Assembly: GCA_903866255.1 (NCBI GenBank)
Contig: CAIPMW010000004.1
Span: 1-64,000 of the forward strand
Direction of reading: 5' to 3'
Source: an uncultured Chlorobiaceae bacterium
GTDB lineage: Bacteria; Bacteroidota; Chlorobiia; Chlorobiales; Chlorobiaceae
DNA length: 64,000 bases
Part shown: positions 56,269 to 64,000 of the stretch, piece by piece
Position numbering within the stretch: the stretch's first letter is position 1
Layout: the number at the start of each line of letters is the position of its first letter
Notes under the pieces: model-generated
What the model saw: the letters and a program-made list of their open reading frames with translations, nothing else
Database searches by the model: none
What the model was told of the DNA's origin: nothing
Program-made: the position numbers and the translations under genes

Positions 56269-57404
56269 AAAAAAGATTATTCACTCCCGGGCCAACCCCG
56301 GTACCAGAAAATGTCATGCTCCGCATGGCTGCGCCGATTATCCATCACAGGAACCCCGAGTTCATGGAAATTTTGACCAGGGTCCATGCCGATCTCAAGT
56401 ACCTCTTCAGAACAACCCAGCCGGTTGTTGTGCTCAGTTGCTCGGGAACCGGTGGCATGGAGGCGACTATTTCGAGCCTCTTCAAACAGGGGGAGAAGGT
56501 GATTACCGTCAACGCCGGTAAATTTGGTGAACGATGGGGGGAACTGGTAAAAATCTTCACGGGCAACTGCGTTGAGGAGAAGGTTGCCTGGGGTACGGCA
56601 ATTCAGCCCGGACGACTGGCAGAGCTGCTCAAGGAGCATCCTGATGCCAAAGGAGTATGCCTGACCCACTCTGAAACATCTACCGGCACTGCCGCTGATA
56701 TCAAAACACTCAGCGCCCTGATTCGTGAAAAATCGGAAGCTCTGGTGATTGTTGACGGGATTACTGCTGTTGGCGCTCACGAATTTCAGTTTGATGAGTG
56801 GGGTGTTGATGTCTGCATTACCGGTTCCCAGAAAGGGCTCATGATGCCTCCGGGACTTGCTCTCGTCGCCATCTCTGAACGGGCTCAGGGGGTCATCAAG
56901 GGAAACAGCGGTACGGCGCAGTACTACCTGAGCCTGAAAAAGGCGCTGAAGTCGCATGCTGGCGATGATACTCCCTTTACACCGGCAGTATCGCTGGTCA
57001 TCGGCCTTGACGAAGCGTTGCAGATGATCAAGGCTGAGGGAATTGAACATATCTGGAAACGCCACGAAAGTCTCTCGAACGCCTGCCGGCAGGGGTGTCA
57101 TGCGCTTGGCATGAAACTGTTCAGCAACTCCCCGTCGTATGCAGTGACGCCCGTCTGGCTGCCTGAAGGGGTAAAATGGTCTGCATTCAATAAGGCTCTG
57201 AAAAAAAGCAACGGCATCACGGTTGCCGCTGGTCAGGATGAGTACAAAGACAAGATTTTCCGTATTTCGCATCTTGGATTTTACGATGAGCTTGACATGC
57301 TGACCGTTATTGGCGGCATTGAGCGGGCGCTCAAGGAGATTGACTTCGCCTTTGACATTGGCGCCGGGGTCAGCGCTGTTCAGAAAGCATTCCTCGGCAA
57401 CTGA
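56265..57404 (+). CDS. Alanine-glyoxylate / serine-pyruvate family aminotransferase
   Basis: A 379-residue class V PLP enzyme: [40 protein letters not shown] and the PLP lysine in [20 protein letters not shown]. Members act on alanine or serine with glyoxylate or pyruvate, or on soluble hydrogenase small-subunit-like annotations in older records. It could feed serine/glycine synthesis. Coupled to carA by ATGA overlap. The track ORF 56277-57440 on the other strand is its shadow. Confidence 0.9.
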   Translation: MKKRLFTPGPTPVPENVMLRMAAPIIHHRNPEFMEILTRVHADLKYLFRTTQPVVVLSCSGTGGMEATISSLFKQGEKVITVNAGKFGERWGELVKIFTGNCVEEKVAWGTAIQPGRLAELLKEHPDAKGVCLTHSETSTGTAADIKTLSALIREKSEALVIVDGITAVGAHEFQFDEWGVDVCITGSQKGLMMPPGLALVAISERAQGVIKGNSGTAQYYLSLKKALKSHAGDDTPFTPAVSLVIGLDEALQMIKAEGIEHIWKRHESLSNACRQGCHALGMKLFSNSPSYAVTPVWLPEGVKWSAFNKALKKSNGITVAAGQDEYKDKIFRISHLGFYDELDMLTVIGGIERALKEIDFAFDIGAGVSAVQKAFLGN

Positions 57405-57423
57405 AGCCTGCGGTGATCTGACC

Positions 57424-58068
57424 ATGATATTCCTGCACACCCTCCTGCTTGCTGTTGCACTGTTGACATCAATGCAGGAGAGGTTCAGGGAGTACCGAAT
57501 GCAACTGAAGGCTTATGCACTCTATGAACGTCACGCCTACCATGCCGCTCAGGTTGCTTTTGAGGAGATCACCGCTGTTGTCCAGGAGGAAAAAGAGAGA
57601 GCCACAGCAGGTTTCAATCTTGCATGTGCACTGTATATGCAGGGGAATTTTCCAGATGCCGCGGCCCTTTTTGCCAGAAGCGCCAAACACTGGAGCAAGA
57701 ACAGGAACATGCGACAAAGAGCCATCTTCAATGAAGGCGATGCGTTGGCAATAATGGCGATTGGTGAGAGTTCAAAAGCTCACAGAACCGTATTGTTCCG
57801 TCAATCGCTCAATCGCTTCAAGACAGTACTGTTAACAGACCCTGGAGATGGCGACGCAAAAATCAATTATGAAATTGTCTCCCGTTACCTCCGTGAGCTT
57901 GAGACACCCGAAAAAAGATCATCTCCCCAACCACTCTCAAGCGTCAGGAATAACATGGCGGAACGCCTGCTTGATAATGCGCAGCAGGATGAATCGTCAC
58001 TCATGCGACGCCCTCCGCCGCGAAAAGCACCCGCAAGTCGTAACAGCCACAACGATAAAGACTGGTAA
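57424..58068 (+). CDS. TPR-like protein, possibly BatC/BatE-related
   Basis: About 214 residues. After an N-terminal hydrophobic segment (IFLHTLLLAVALLT), helical repeats suit a tetratricopeptide fold (ALYERHAYHAAQVAFEEITA; GFNLACALYMQGNFPDAAAL; NEGDALAIMAIG). The C-terminus is charged and Pro-rich. Similar small TPR proteins are part of Bat operons; a batD gene lies 3.4 kb downstream. The track start 57310 is inside the previous gene; ATG 57424 follows its stop. Confidence 0.7.
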   Translation: MIFLHTLLLAVALLTSMQERFREYRMQLKAYALYERHAYHAAQVAFEEITAVVQEEKERATAGFNLACALYMQGNFPDAAALFARSAKHWSKNRNMRQRAIFNEGDALAIMAIGESSKAHRTVLFRQSLNRFKTVLLTDPGDGDAKINYEIVSRYLRELETPEKRSSPQPLSSVRNNMAERLLDNAQQDESSLMRRPPPRKAPASRNSHNDKDW

Positions 58069-58074
58069 GACGCA

Positions 58075-59502
58075 ATGGCTGAAAAAGATGTGAACAGAAA
58101 AGTGCTCCTTGTTTTTCTCCCTTCTGAGAGTGGTGTTGACGGAGCACAGTCACTCTACGGCGAAAAAGAGATAAACCCTTTTTTCAATTGGTTTAATCAC
58201 TCACTGAGATCCATTATCAAACAGAGTCAGTTCGCCATCCCGCCGCTCTCTCTGATGATCCTCAGCTCGGTCGATGTACCGGGAGTTGAGCAGTCAATCT
58301 GTGATATGCGTTTTGAAAAATTTCCCTTTGATAAACCATGGGATCTGGTGGGTATCAGCGTTCAGACTGGCATGGCAAAAAAAGCGTTTGAACTGGCTGA
58401 CCAGCTTCGCTCCAGAGGAGTATCGGTTGTGCTGGGAGGTGCGCATGTTACCCTTTTTCCCCGGTCGTGTCGCCCACATGCGGATGTTCTTGTACATGGT
58501 GAGGCTGATGACCTCTGGAAAGAGCTGCTTATTGACCTTGCATCAGGTGCCATCAAGCCAACCTACCACTCAGACACCTTTCCTGATCTGGGACTTTCAC
58601 GGCCTGTACAGAAAAGAGCTCTCATCAAAAGCCGATATTTTACTACAAACCTGATTCAGACAGGAAGAGGATGCCAGTACCGTTGTGATTTCTGCAATGT
58701 CCATCTCCTCAATGGCCGCGCCCTGCGTCGGAGAGCAATCAGCGATGTCGTCAGTGAAGTTGCCCGGTTTCGGGAACATGACCGCAGAATATTCTTTTTT
58801 GTCGACGATTCGATCAACGCCGATCCGGTGTATGCCCGCGAACTCTTCCAAAAACTTGTTCCACTCAAGATCCGCTGGTTCGGTCAGGCAACAACAACCC
58901 TTGGCCAGCAGCATGAGTTGTTGAGCACCTTTGCCGATTCAGGGTGCCAGGCACTCCTTGTTGGTATAGAGAGCATTGAACCAGCCAGTAGAATCGCCCA
59001 CAAAAAAAGCCAGAATCGGGCTGGTGAACTTGTGAAGGCCATTACCTCTATAAGGGATTCTGGAATAAGCCTCTACGGAAGCTTTATTTATGGCCTCGAC
59101 GGTGATACGCTTGATACACCGGCCTCCATTCTCGATTTCGTGAACGCAACCAAACTTGACGTCCCAGGCATCAATATTTTGCGACCAACCCCTGGAACAC
59201 AAATTTTTGAACGACTTCGAGAGGAGGGCCGACTGCTCTTTGATCCTCTGGACAGTACGGCCTACCGGTACTCTTTTGGTCAGGAGATGCTCTACTCACC
59301 CAAAAATATTCCGCTTGATCTTTTTGTTGAGAGCTACTCTGACCTGACACAAAAGCTGTTTACCGTAAAAAATGCGTTGACAAGGGGCCTGTCGGCTCCA
59401 AGAGCGAAAAGCGCCGTGATGCTCTTCAATCTCTTTTACACGCATCTGTACGCTCTCTCCCGTCATGACCTGCGGCATCAACAGGAAATGGATGGCAGAT
59501 AA
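58075..59502 (+). CDS. B12-binding domain radical SAM protein
   Basis: A 475-residue protein. Residues 60-170 form a cobalamin-binding-like domain (VGISVQTGMAKKAFELADQL; VLGGAHVTLFP). The radical SAM cluster motif is GRGCQYRCDFCNV (Cx3Cx2C), followed by FFVDDSINADPVYARELFQK. Relatives include methyltransferases and the Chlorobi bacteriochlorophyll-side-chain enzymes (BchE/BchQ/BchR types); I cannot assign the substrate. It lies 6 nt after the TPR gene. Confidence 0.85.
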   Translation: MAEKDVNRKVLLVFLPSESGVDGAQSLYGEKEINPFFNWFNHSLRSIIKQSQFAIPPLSLMILSSVDVPGVEQSICDMRFEKFPFDKPWDLVGISVQTGMAKKAFELADQLRSRGVSVVLGGAHVTLFPRSCRPHADVLVHGEADDLWKELLIDLASGAIKPTYHSDTFPDLGLSRPVQKRALIKSRYFTTNLIQTGRGCQYRCDFCNVHLLNGRALRRRAISDVVSEVARFREHDRRIFFFVDDSINADPVYARELFQKLVPLKIRWFGQATTTLGQQHELLSTFADSGCQALLVGIESIEPASRIAHKKSQNRAGELVKAITSIRDSGISLYGSFIYGLDGDTLDTPASILDFVNATKLDVPGINILRPTPGTQIFERLREEGRLLFDPLDSTAYRYSFGQEMLYSPKNIPLDLFVESYSDLTQKLFTVKNALTRGLSAPRAKSAVMLFNLFYTHLYALSRHDLRHQQEMDGR

Positions 59503-59594
59503 AAAACCATTTTGCCTTATGCTGATTAATTTTTAAACTGCTTGTCGAGATTTTTAACACACACCCGACACAACAATCTAAACCTGTATCAATA

Positions 59595-60026
59595 ATGACC
59601 ATGAAGCCTTTTATCCCGTTTCTGACCGTTGGCCTTTTATTTCTGAGTGCATGCGGCCTTGAAAAACCGCCAGCATCGCTCAAGTTTCCTGAAGATAAAA
59701 AGGCGGCAGCTCCTGCTGCGGCTACTGCGCCAACTGCTGCGCCAGCAACGGCGGCTCCGGCAGATCCGAAATTGGCTGCGGGTAAAACCGTCTATGATGC
59801 CAACTGCGGTGCGTGTCACGAAGCGGGCATGATGGGGGCTCCAAAACCTGGTGACAAGGCTGCGTGGAGTGCTCGTATCGCCCAGGGAATTGAGGTCATG
59901 ACCAAAAAATCGATCGATGGATTTACTGGAAAAGCGGGCGCGATGCCGGCAAAAGGCGGCAACGCAAGCTTGACAAACGAAGAGATAACCAATGCCGTTG
60001 CCTTCATGGCAGACAAGTCAAAATAA
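59595..60026 (+). CDS. Lipoprotein cytochrome c (c-555-like)
   Basis: A 143-residue protein. A signal peptide ends in the lipobox LSAC, so it is probably lipid-anchored in the periplasm. An Ala/Pro-rich linker follows (AAATAPTAAPATAAPADPKL). The heme domain has CGACHEAGMMGAPKPGDKAA (CxxCH) and a Met ligand in GAMPAKGGNASLTNEE. The domain matches the soluble c-555 encoded next door. It could shuttle electrons to the reaction centre while tethered. Confidence 0.92.
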   Translation: MTMKPFIPFLTVGLLFLSACGLEKPPASLKFPEDKKAAAPAAATAPTAAPATAAPADPKLAAGKTVYDANCGACHEAGMMGAPKPGDKAAWSARIAQGIEVMTKKSIDGFTGKAGAMPAKGGNASLTNEEITNAVAFMADKSK

Positions 60027-60051
60027 ATACTCATTATTTACCTCTTTCTGC

Positions 60052-60081
60052 GGGAGCTGGCAGATACAGCTCCCCTTTCTT
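60052..60081 (+). terminator. Terminator after the lipoprotein cytochrome gene
   Basis: GGGAGCTG and CAGCTCCC form an 8-bp GC-rich stem with a 7-nt loop, followed by CTTTCTT. It lies 26 nt past the stop codon. Confidence 0.65.
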
Positions 60082-60123
60082 CGCAAAAAAAAATGCTGAG
60101 AGGTAGAATAATGTTGGAGATAT

Positions 60124-60152
60124 TTGGATTGCTTCCAATAAAGTTGTATAAA
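60124..60152 (+). promoter_or_regulatory. Candidate promoter of the c-555 gene
   Basis: TTGGAT and TATAAA are separated by 17 nt, giving a near-consensus -10 box and a partial -35 box. It lies about 70 nt upstream of the cytochrome ATG, which is preceded by a strong AGGAG 8 nt away. With the terminator just upstream, this gene is likely its own unit. Confidence 0.4.
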
Positions 60153-60220
60153 TAGGGTTGTGTTCTTTAACGCACAGTAACAACCCAACCCACACCACCA
60201 ATTAAACAGGAGAATCAGCG

Positions 60221-60571
60221 ATGAACCGTTTTCTTTCAGCCGCACTTTGTGTGCTTTTTGTTAGTTCTGTCTGTTCAACCGCAGCAACCGCAGCAAAAAA
60301 AGCTCCAGATTTAACTAAAGGCCAGACCGTTTACGAGGGCGGTTGTGTAGCATGCCACAAAGCAGGCCTCATGGGAGCGCCTAAATTAGGTGACAAGGCA
60401 GCATGGGCTCCCCGTATCGCCCAGGGAAATAAAGTTCTTGTCAATAATGCCATCAATGGATTCCAGGGCAAAGTGGGCAAAATGTTGCCTAAGGGTGGCA
60501 ATGCCAGCCTGACCAATGATGACGTAGAAAACGCAGTTGCTTACATGGCAAAGCAGGGCGGCAGCAAGTAA
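60221..60571 (+). CDS. Cytochrome c-555, soluble periplasmic
   Basis: A 116-residue protein with signal peptide (CVLFVSSVCSTAATA). The class I heme c domain has CVACHKAGLMGAPKLGDKAA (CxxCH) and a Met ligand in GKMLPKGGNASLTNDD. It is very like cytochrome c-555 of Chlorobium, which carries electrons from thiosulfate or sulfide oxidation to the photosynthetic reaction centre. This is the main taxonomic marker in the window. Confidence 0.95.
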   Translation: MNRFLSAALCVLFVSSVCSTAATAAKKAPDLTKGQTVYEGGCVACHKAGLMGAPKLGDKAAWAPRIAQGNKVLVNNAINGFQGKVGKMLPKGGNASLTNDDVENAVAYMAKQGGSK

Positions 60572-60586
60572 ACGCTCTTTCTGGTG

Positions 60587-60620
60587 AAAAGGCGGGCTTG
60601 TCTCCCGCCTTTTGACTTTT
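60587..60620 (+). terminator. Rho-independent terminator after c-555
   Basis: AAAAGGCGGG and CCCGCCTTTT form a 10-bp stem with a 7-nt loop, followed by GACTTTT. It begins 15 nt after the c-555 stop codon. A strong intrinsic terminator. Confidence 0.85.
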
Positions 60621-60666
60621 CCCGCCGAATCTCCATTTGACTACATACCCACATACTTGTTGTACC

Positions 60667-61467
60667 ATGACCACTCTTAACCTTGGCTTTATTGGAACAG
60701 GCAGAATTGCGCGTGCCCTTGTTGCAGGCCTCAGCAACAGGGAAAAAACTCTCATTTCAGGTTTCGACCGGGACTTGGCTACCCTGCGGGCAATTGCTGC
60801 AGATTACCCTGTTCAACCAATGCTGTCGATTGCCGAAATAGCCCGACAAGCAGAGGTAATCATCCTTGCTGTTAAACCATACCAGGTGGCGGAGGTACTT
60901 GCTGAACTGAAACCATTGCTCAACCCGGAACACCTGCTGATCAGTGTTGCCGCAGGCATCTCGACGGATTTTATCACAAAAAACACAGTACCTTCATTGA
61001 AAGTAATCAGAGTCATGCCCAATACTCCTGCCTTGGTTGGTGAAGGGATGGCTGCTGTCTCTCGAGGAAAAATGGCTTCAGATGAGGACACAGCCCTTGT
61101 CTGCAAACTCTTCAGTTCGATTGGTCGTGTGGCAATTCTTGATGAATCACAGATGGATGCTGCAACTGCTGTATCTGGCAGCGGACCGGCCTATATGTTC
61201 CATATCCTTGATGCACTGGCGACAGGAGGCAAGTTGTGCGGTCTTTCTTATGACGAGGCACTGCTTCTTGCTGCGCAAACCATGCTCGGCGCTGCAAAAA
61301 TGGCGCTTTCCGGCAGCAAAAATCCTGATGAACTCAAACGGGATGTTACAACGCCTGGCGGAACTACAGAGGCGGGACTGAATATCATGGATGAGAAAGG
61401 TATCCGTCAGATTCTGGTCGAGACGGTGGCTGCCGCTGCAGCCCGATCCAGGGAACTTATGAAATAA
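60667..61467 (+). CDS. proC: Pyrroline-5-carboxylate reductase
   Basis: About 266 residues. LGFIGTGRIARALVAGLSNR binds NAD(P), VIRVMPNTPALVGEGMAAVS and AVSGSGPAYMFHILDALATG form the active site and dimer region, and DVTTPGGTTEAGL is the ProC signature. It catalyses the last step of proline synthesis. ATG 60667 is preferred over the track start 60637 because it begins at the fold; no strong ribosome-binding site is seen. Confidence 0.95.
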   Translation: MTTLNLGFIGTGRIARALVAGLSNREKTLISGFDRDLATLRAIAADYPVQPMLSIAEIARQAEVIILAVKPYQVAEVLAELKPLLNPEHLLISVAAGISTDFITKNTVPSLKVIRVMPNTPALVGEGMAAVSRGKMASDEDTALVCKLFSSIGRVAILDESQMDAATAVSGSGPAYMFHILDALATGGKLCGLSYDEALLLAAQTMLGAAKMALSGSKNPDELKRDVTTPGGTTEAGLNIMDEKGIRQILVETVAAAAARSRELMK

Positions 61468-61476
61468 CCCTCTGCG

Positions 61477-62781
61477 ATGAGAAGCTTTGCCCGATACCTC
61501 CTCCTCTCCCTGCTTCTGCTTGCTACCTGTTGTACTCCCGCAGTTGCAGAAGCTTCGGAAATGCCGGGCAACAGGCTCTTTCTCACCACATCAGCCAGTA
61601 ACACCCATCCTTTTGCAGGCCAGGAGATACTGTTGACCTACACGCTCTGGTTCAGGGATGTTGCACCAAAAATATCCAGCGAAACCAACCCTTCGTTTAC
61701 AGGACTATGGGCTAAAGAGAGCCAACCTGAGCGCTTTATAAAAAGCATGCAGAAAAAAGTGAATGGGGATGAGTTGAGAAGCGCCGTTGTGAAGCAGTTC
61801 AGAGTGGTACCACTCCAGGCTGGCACTTTTACCATAGCAGGATACGTGATGCAGTGCATTCTGCCACAGCAGCAGATTGCCACAAACCTCAAAGAGATCC
61901 CTGAAACCTTTGTTCGAATCACCGCGCCGCCAATTATTCTCTCCTCACTGGCCCTCCCGGAACCAGTGCCCGAAGGCTTCTCCGGTGGTGTAGGCGCTTT
62001 CACGCTTGACCTCAGGAGCGACAATCAGAAGATCAGAGTCGGAGAGCCGTTAACACTGAAGCTGATCGTCACTGGTACAGGCAACCTGCACACCCTTCAG
62101 CTTCCCGGGCCAACCCTTCCGGAAAGCTTCCGCCATAATCCACCCGAAAGAACAACCTCCCCTGGCTCCATAACCTCAACCATTACCGCCTGGCCTCAAG
62201 TGACAGGTTCGTTTAAAATCCCCGCACTCCGCCTCGTTGTGTTCAATCCCGAAACAAGGAAGTTCAGCACTCTTGTTTCAAAAGCACTGACAATAACCGT
62301 TGAGGAGGGGCCATTCCAGGGGAAAATTGGCCAGGAGGCGGAACATCCAGCCGCCGCAGAAGGAAAGAACAATTTTTCCGTGCCAGCCACGGGCGCCATC
62401 ATCGCCATACTGTTCCTGCTCACCATAATCGCCATGGCGCTTAAAGGGAAAAAACTGCAGCAAAGTTCCAGGGCCACAACATCAGAACATCAGCCTGAAG
62501 GGGATGCCTCGGCTGAAACGATGAAACAACAGCTTTTCACCCTGCTCGAAACAGCCGGAATCAGGACTCCTGAAGCTATGACACGAAAAGAGCTGGAGCG
62601 GGCATTACAGGAACTCACCATTCCTGTTGAGAGTCAATCGGAACTCTCCGCAGTGCTTGATTCCCTCGATAAAATTCTCTACTGCCCTTCAGGGAAAAAT
62701 GGGAGCCCAATCCCTGCTTCGATTGTTGCAAAAGTTAATGCGCTATTGACTCTCCTTAAAACGGTGGAGCGTTGCCGCTGA
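61477..62781 (+). CDS. BatD family protein
   Basis: A 434-residue protein with a signal peptide (YLLLSLLLLATCCTPAVAEA). Beta-sandwich repeats follow (NTHPFAGQEILLTYTLWFRD; IRVGEPLTLKLIVTGTGNLH), with a late membrane helix (GAIIAILFLLTIIAMALKG) and a cytoplasmic tail. BatD proteins belong to the Bat (aerotolerance-type) complex with VWA proteins BatA/BatB, which are not in this window. It starts 9 nt after proC. The 3' end overlaps the opposite phosphodiesterase gene by 26 nt. Confidence 0.85.
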   Translation: MRSFARYLLLSLLLLATCCTPAVAEASEMPGNRLFLTTSASNTHPFAGQEILLTYTLWFRDVAPKISSETNPSFTGLWAKESQPERFIKSMQKKVNGDELRSAVVKQFRVVPLQAGTFTIAGYVMQCILPQQQIATNLKEIPETFVRITAPPIILSSLALPEPVPEGFSGGVGAFTLDLRSDNQKIRVGEPLTLKLIVTGTGNLHTLQLPGPTLPESFRHNPPERTTSPGSITSTITAWPQVTGSFKIPALRLVVFNPETRKFSTLVSKALTITVEEGPFQGKIGQEAEHPAAAEGKNNFSVPATGAIIAILFLLTIIAMALKGKKLQQSSRATTSEHQPEGDASAETMKQQLFTLLETAGIRTPEAMTRKELERALQELTIPVESQSELSAVLDSLDKILYCPSGKNGSPIPASIVAKVNALLTLLKTVERCR

Positions 62782-63604
62782 AAAGAGCAATGGCGCGTTC
62801 AGGATAATCGGTGATAATGCCGTCCGCGCCAATGTCTTGCATCGCAAGCATCTCCTCAGGATCATTAACCGTCCAGGGGATCACCCTGACACCTCGTTCA
62901 TGCAACCGATCTGTCAAATCACGGTCAACAAGAGAGCGGTGTGGATTGAGATAGTCTGGCAAAAAAACAGACATTGACAATAATCGCATGATATCTCCGG
63001 CACCCTCATTACCATGATCAATCAGCAGGCCGTAGCAAAGCTCCGGATTGAGCTTCCATGCCTCGCGAACCACCCTTTTGTCGAAAGACTGTATCCTGAC
63101 GCGAGCGGAGAGGCCTGCCGCTTCGACAAGATCCAGAACAAGCTCAGCATACTGCGATGGAGGTGGATGATATAGACCATCCTTGTCAGGCCATGACTTT
63201 AGTTCAAGATTATAGATCATACTCCCACTCAAACCGGCAGAAACCATAAAGGCATCAACCTCTCTGAAAACCTGGTAAAGAAGGGGCTTGCATGTGGCTA
63301 TCCGGGCCTGTTGCGGAAAGGAGGGGTGAGAGCGTCCGCAATCATAACGCGCGATATCGGAATAGAGCATATCGTACAACGTATAGCGCCAGCGATCCTC
63401 ATGACTCAATGGCTCTCCAGACACATCAGAGCAGAGTGGAGCTGAAAGCCAGGGATCATGAGAGACAATGATCTGTTGATCTTTCGATACCACCAGATCA
63501 AGCTCAACAACTCTCACACCAAGCAACGCAGCATGACAGAATGCCTGAATGGTATTTTCAGGAAAAAAGGCTCTTGCGCCACGATGGGCCTGTATTTCAA
63601 ACAC
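62756..63604 (-). CDS. Glycerophosphodiester phosphodiesterase family protein
   Basis: A 282-residue TIM-barrel enzyme. QAHRGARAFFPENTIQAFCH (catalytic His-Arg), VVELDLVVSKDQQIIVSHDP (Glu, Asp, second His) and the C-terminal VIPWTVNDPEEMLAMQDIGA and DGIITDYPE match GDPD. It hydrolyses glycerophosphodiesters to glycerol-3-phosphate. No signal peptide, so probably cytoplasmic. Convergent with batD. Confidence 0.92.
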   Translation of the reverse strand: MFEIQAHRGARAFFPENTIQAFCHAALLGVRVVELDLVVSKDQQIIVSHDPWLSAPLCSDVSGEPLSHEDRWRYTLYDMLYSDIARYDCGRSHPSFPQQARIATCKPLLYQVFREVDAFMVSAGLSGSMIYNLELKSWPDKDGLYHPPPSQYAELVLDLVEAAGLSARVRIQSFDKRVVREAWKLNPELCYGLLIDHGNEGAGDIMRLLSMSVFLPDYLNPHRSLVDRDLTDRLHERGVRVIPWTVNDPEEMLAMQDIGADGIITDYPERAIALFSGNAPPF

Positions 63605-63628
63605 GACTCTGTCAACCTCTGGATCAGT

Positions 63629-63940
63629 TTATGAATTTGGGTTGCGTTTGCCTGAGGGAGATCGAGATGGCTTGGAAAAACTCTTTTTCTTCGGCTTTCT
63701 CTTCTGTGGTTTGTTTCCATCAGGGCCTTTGGAGAGCGGATGAAGACCGCCACCACTTACACTGAAATAGTCGGAAGGGCTTTTAGGTCTGCTTTTGTTA
63801 AACCGATTTTTGCGATACTTTTTTTCAAGATCAGCATAAGGGCTTGGGGGGTCTGGAGAGGTATTGTAGTTATTGAAATTCGGCTCGTCAATGACCTCAA
63901 CATCATCCAAAACCACGTCGGGATGAACTTTCTTAAGCAA
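63629..63940 (-). CDS. Basic, low-complexity hypothetical protein
   Basis: A 103-residue protein. The N-terminal third is acidic (VVLDDVEVIDEPNFNNYN); the C-terminal half is rich in Lys, Arg, Ser and Pro (NKPQKRKPKKKSFSKPSRSP). It is likely disordered and may bind nucleic acid. I do not recognise a family. It lies 24 nt upstream of the phosphodiesterase gene on the same strand. The 60 nt beyond it to the window end probably contain its promoter. Confidence 0.6.
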   Translation of the reverse strand: MLKKVHPDVVLDDVEVIDEPNFNNYNTSPDPPSPYADLEKKYRKNRFNKSRPKSPSDYFSVSGGGLHPLSKGPDGNKPQKRKPKKKSFSKPSRSPSGKRNPNS

Positions 63941-64000
63941 GTTATTTCAATTTATGTTCTAACAAATCAAGAGCACTATTACTCAGGATTATTTCCGAAG

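Noticed and set aside
56277-57440. Minus-strand ORF of 387 codons
   Set aside because: It mirrors the aminotransferase gene, which has clear PLP motifs; the opposite frame has no domain.

Overview
The window looks like the chromosome of a green sulfur bacterium (Chlorobiaceae, Chlorobium/Pelodictyon type). The best evidence is a small class I cytochrome c at 60221-60571 that closely matches the remembered Chlorobium cytochrome c-555, next to a lipoprotein relative. The mix of housekeeping genes (tsaD, tatA, yajC, carA, proC, recQ) and the DUF1703-type AAA-ATPase/nuclease gene also fit. No tRNA, rRNA or CRISPR array was seen.

Layout. (1) 1-46254 is one long, almost entirely minus-strand surface-polysaccharide locus, read from right to left. 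It starts with two exported proteins, the export and chain-length proteins (Wza, Wzz-like) and a WecA-type initiating transferase, then an ABC flippase. Next come a legionaminic-type nonulosonate block (legB, legC, neuD, neuB), a Wzx flippase, and a compact set of unusual sugar-modifying enzymes. That set is an AroB-like cyclase, SDR, 2-hydroxyacid dehydrogenase, VOC protein, SIS isomerase, Gfo/Idh/MocA oxidoreductase, methyltransferases, KdsB-like cytidylyltransferase and HpcH/HpaI aldolase. After it come an Fdt-type 3-amino-sugar block, a CDP-glucose branch (rfbF, rfbG), a sulfotransferase, glycosyltransferases, an AT-rich Wzy-like polymerase, a UDP-N-acetyl-L-fucosamine cassette (fnlABC, wbuBC) and a GDP-fucose pair (fcl, gmd). 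(2) 46498-53993 holds minus-strand housekeeping genes (recQ, a BatD-like gene, DUF58, moxR, a VirK/YbjX protein, tatA) and plus-strand tsaD. (3) 54775-62781 is a plus-strand run: yajC, carA, an aminotransferase, a TPR-like protein, a B12/radical SAM protein, two cytochromes c, proC and batD. A minus-strand phosphodiesterase and a basic protein close the window.

How it works together. Most sugar genes overlap by 4 nt (ATGA) or lie within tens of bases, so they are probably co-transcribed and translationally coupled. The encoded nucleotide sugars would be UDP-L-FucNAc (complete), GDP-fucose (gmd frameshifted), a legionaminic-type acid (legB frameshifted, legG reduced to a relic), CDP-4-keto-6-deoxyglucose derivatives, an Fdt-type 3-acetamido-3,6-dideoxyhexose, and probably an unidentified CMP-activated sugar. 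WecA, Wzx/Wzy/Wzz/Wza and an ABC flippase would assemble and export the polymer; a sulfotransferase and FkbM-type methyltransferase may decorate it.

The locus is a mosaic in visible decay. Relics of fcl, an rmlD-type reductase, legG and mazF lie at junctions between modules. Toxin-antitoxin-like genes (DUF4160/DUF2442, a mazEF-like pair, YefM/YoeB-like, VapBC-like, ORF6N) are wedged between the sugar genes. The strongest candidate for an undescribed system is the AroB-like to HpcH/HpaI block at 21970-30331, which could make a new CMP-activated ulosonic acid or carbasugar. This is inference from family membership and gene order only.
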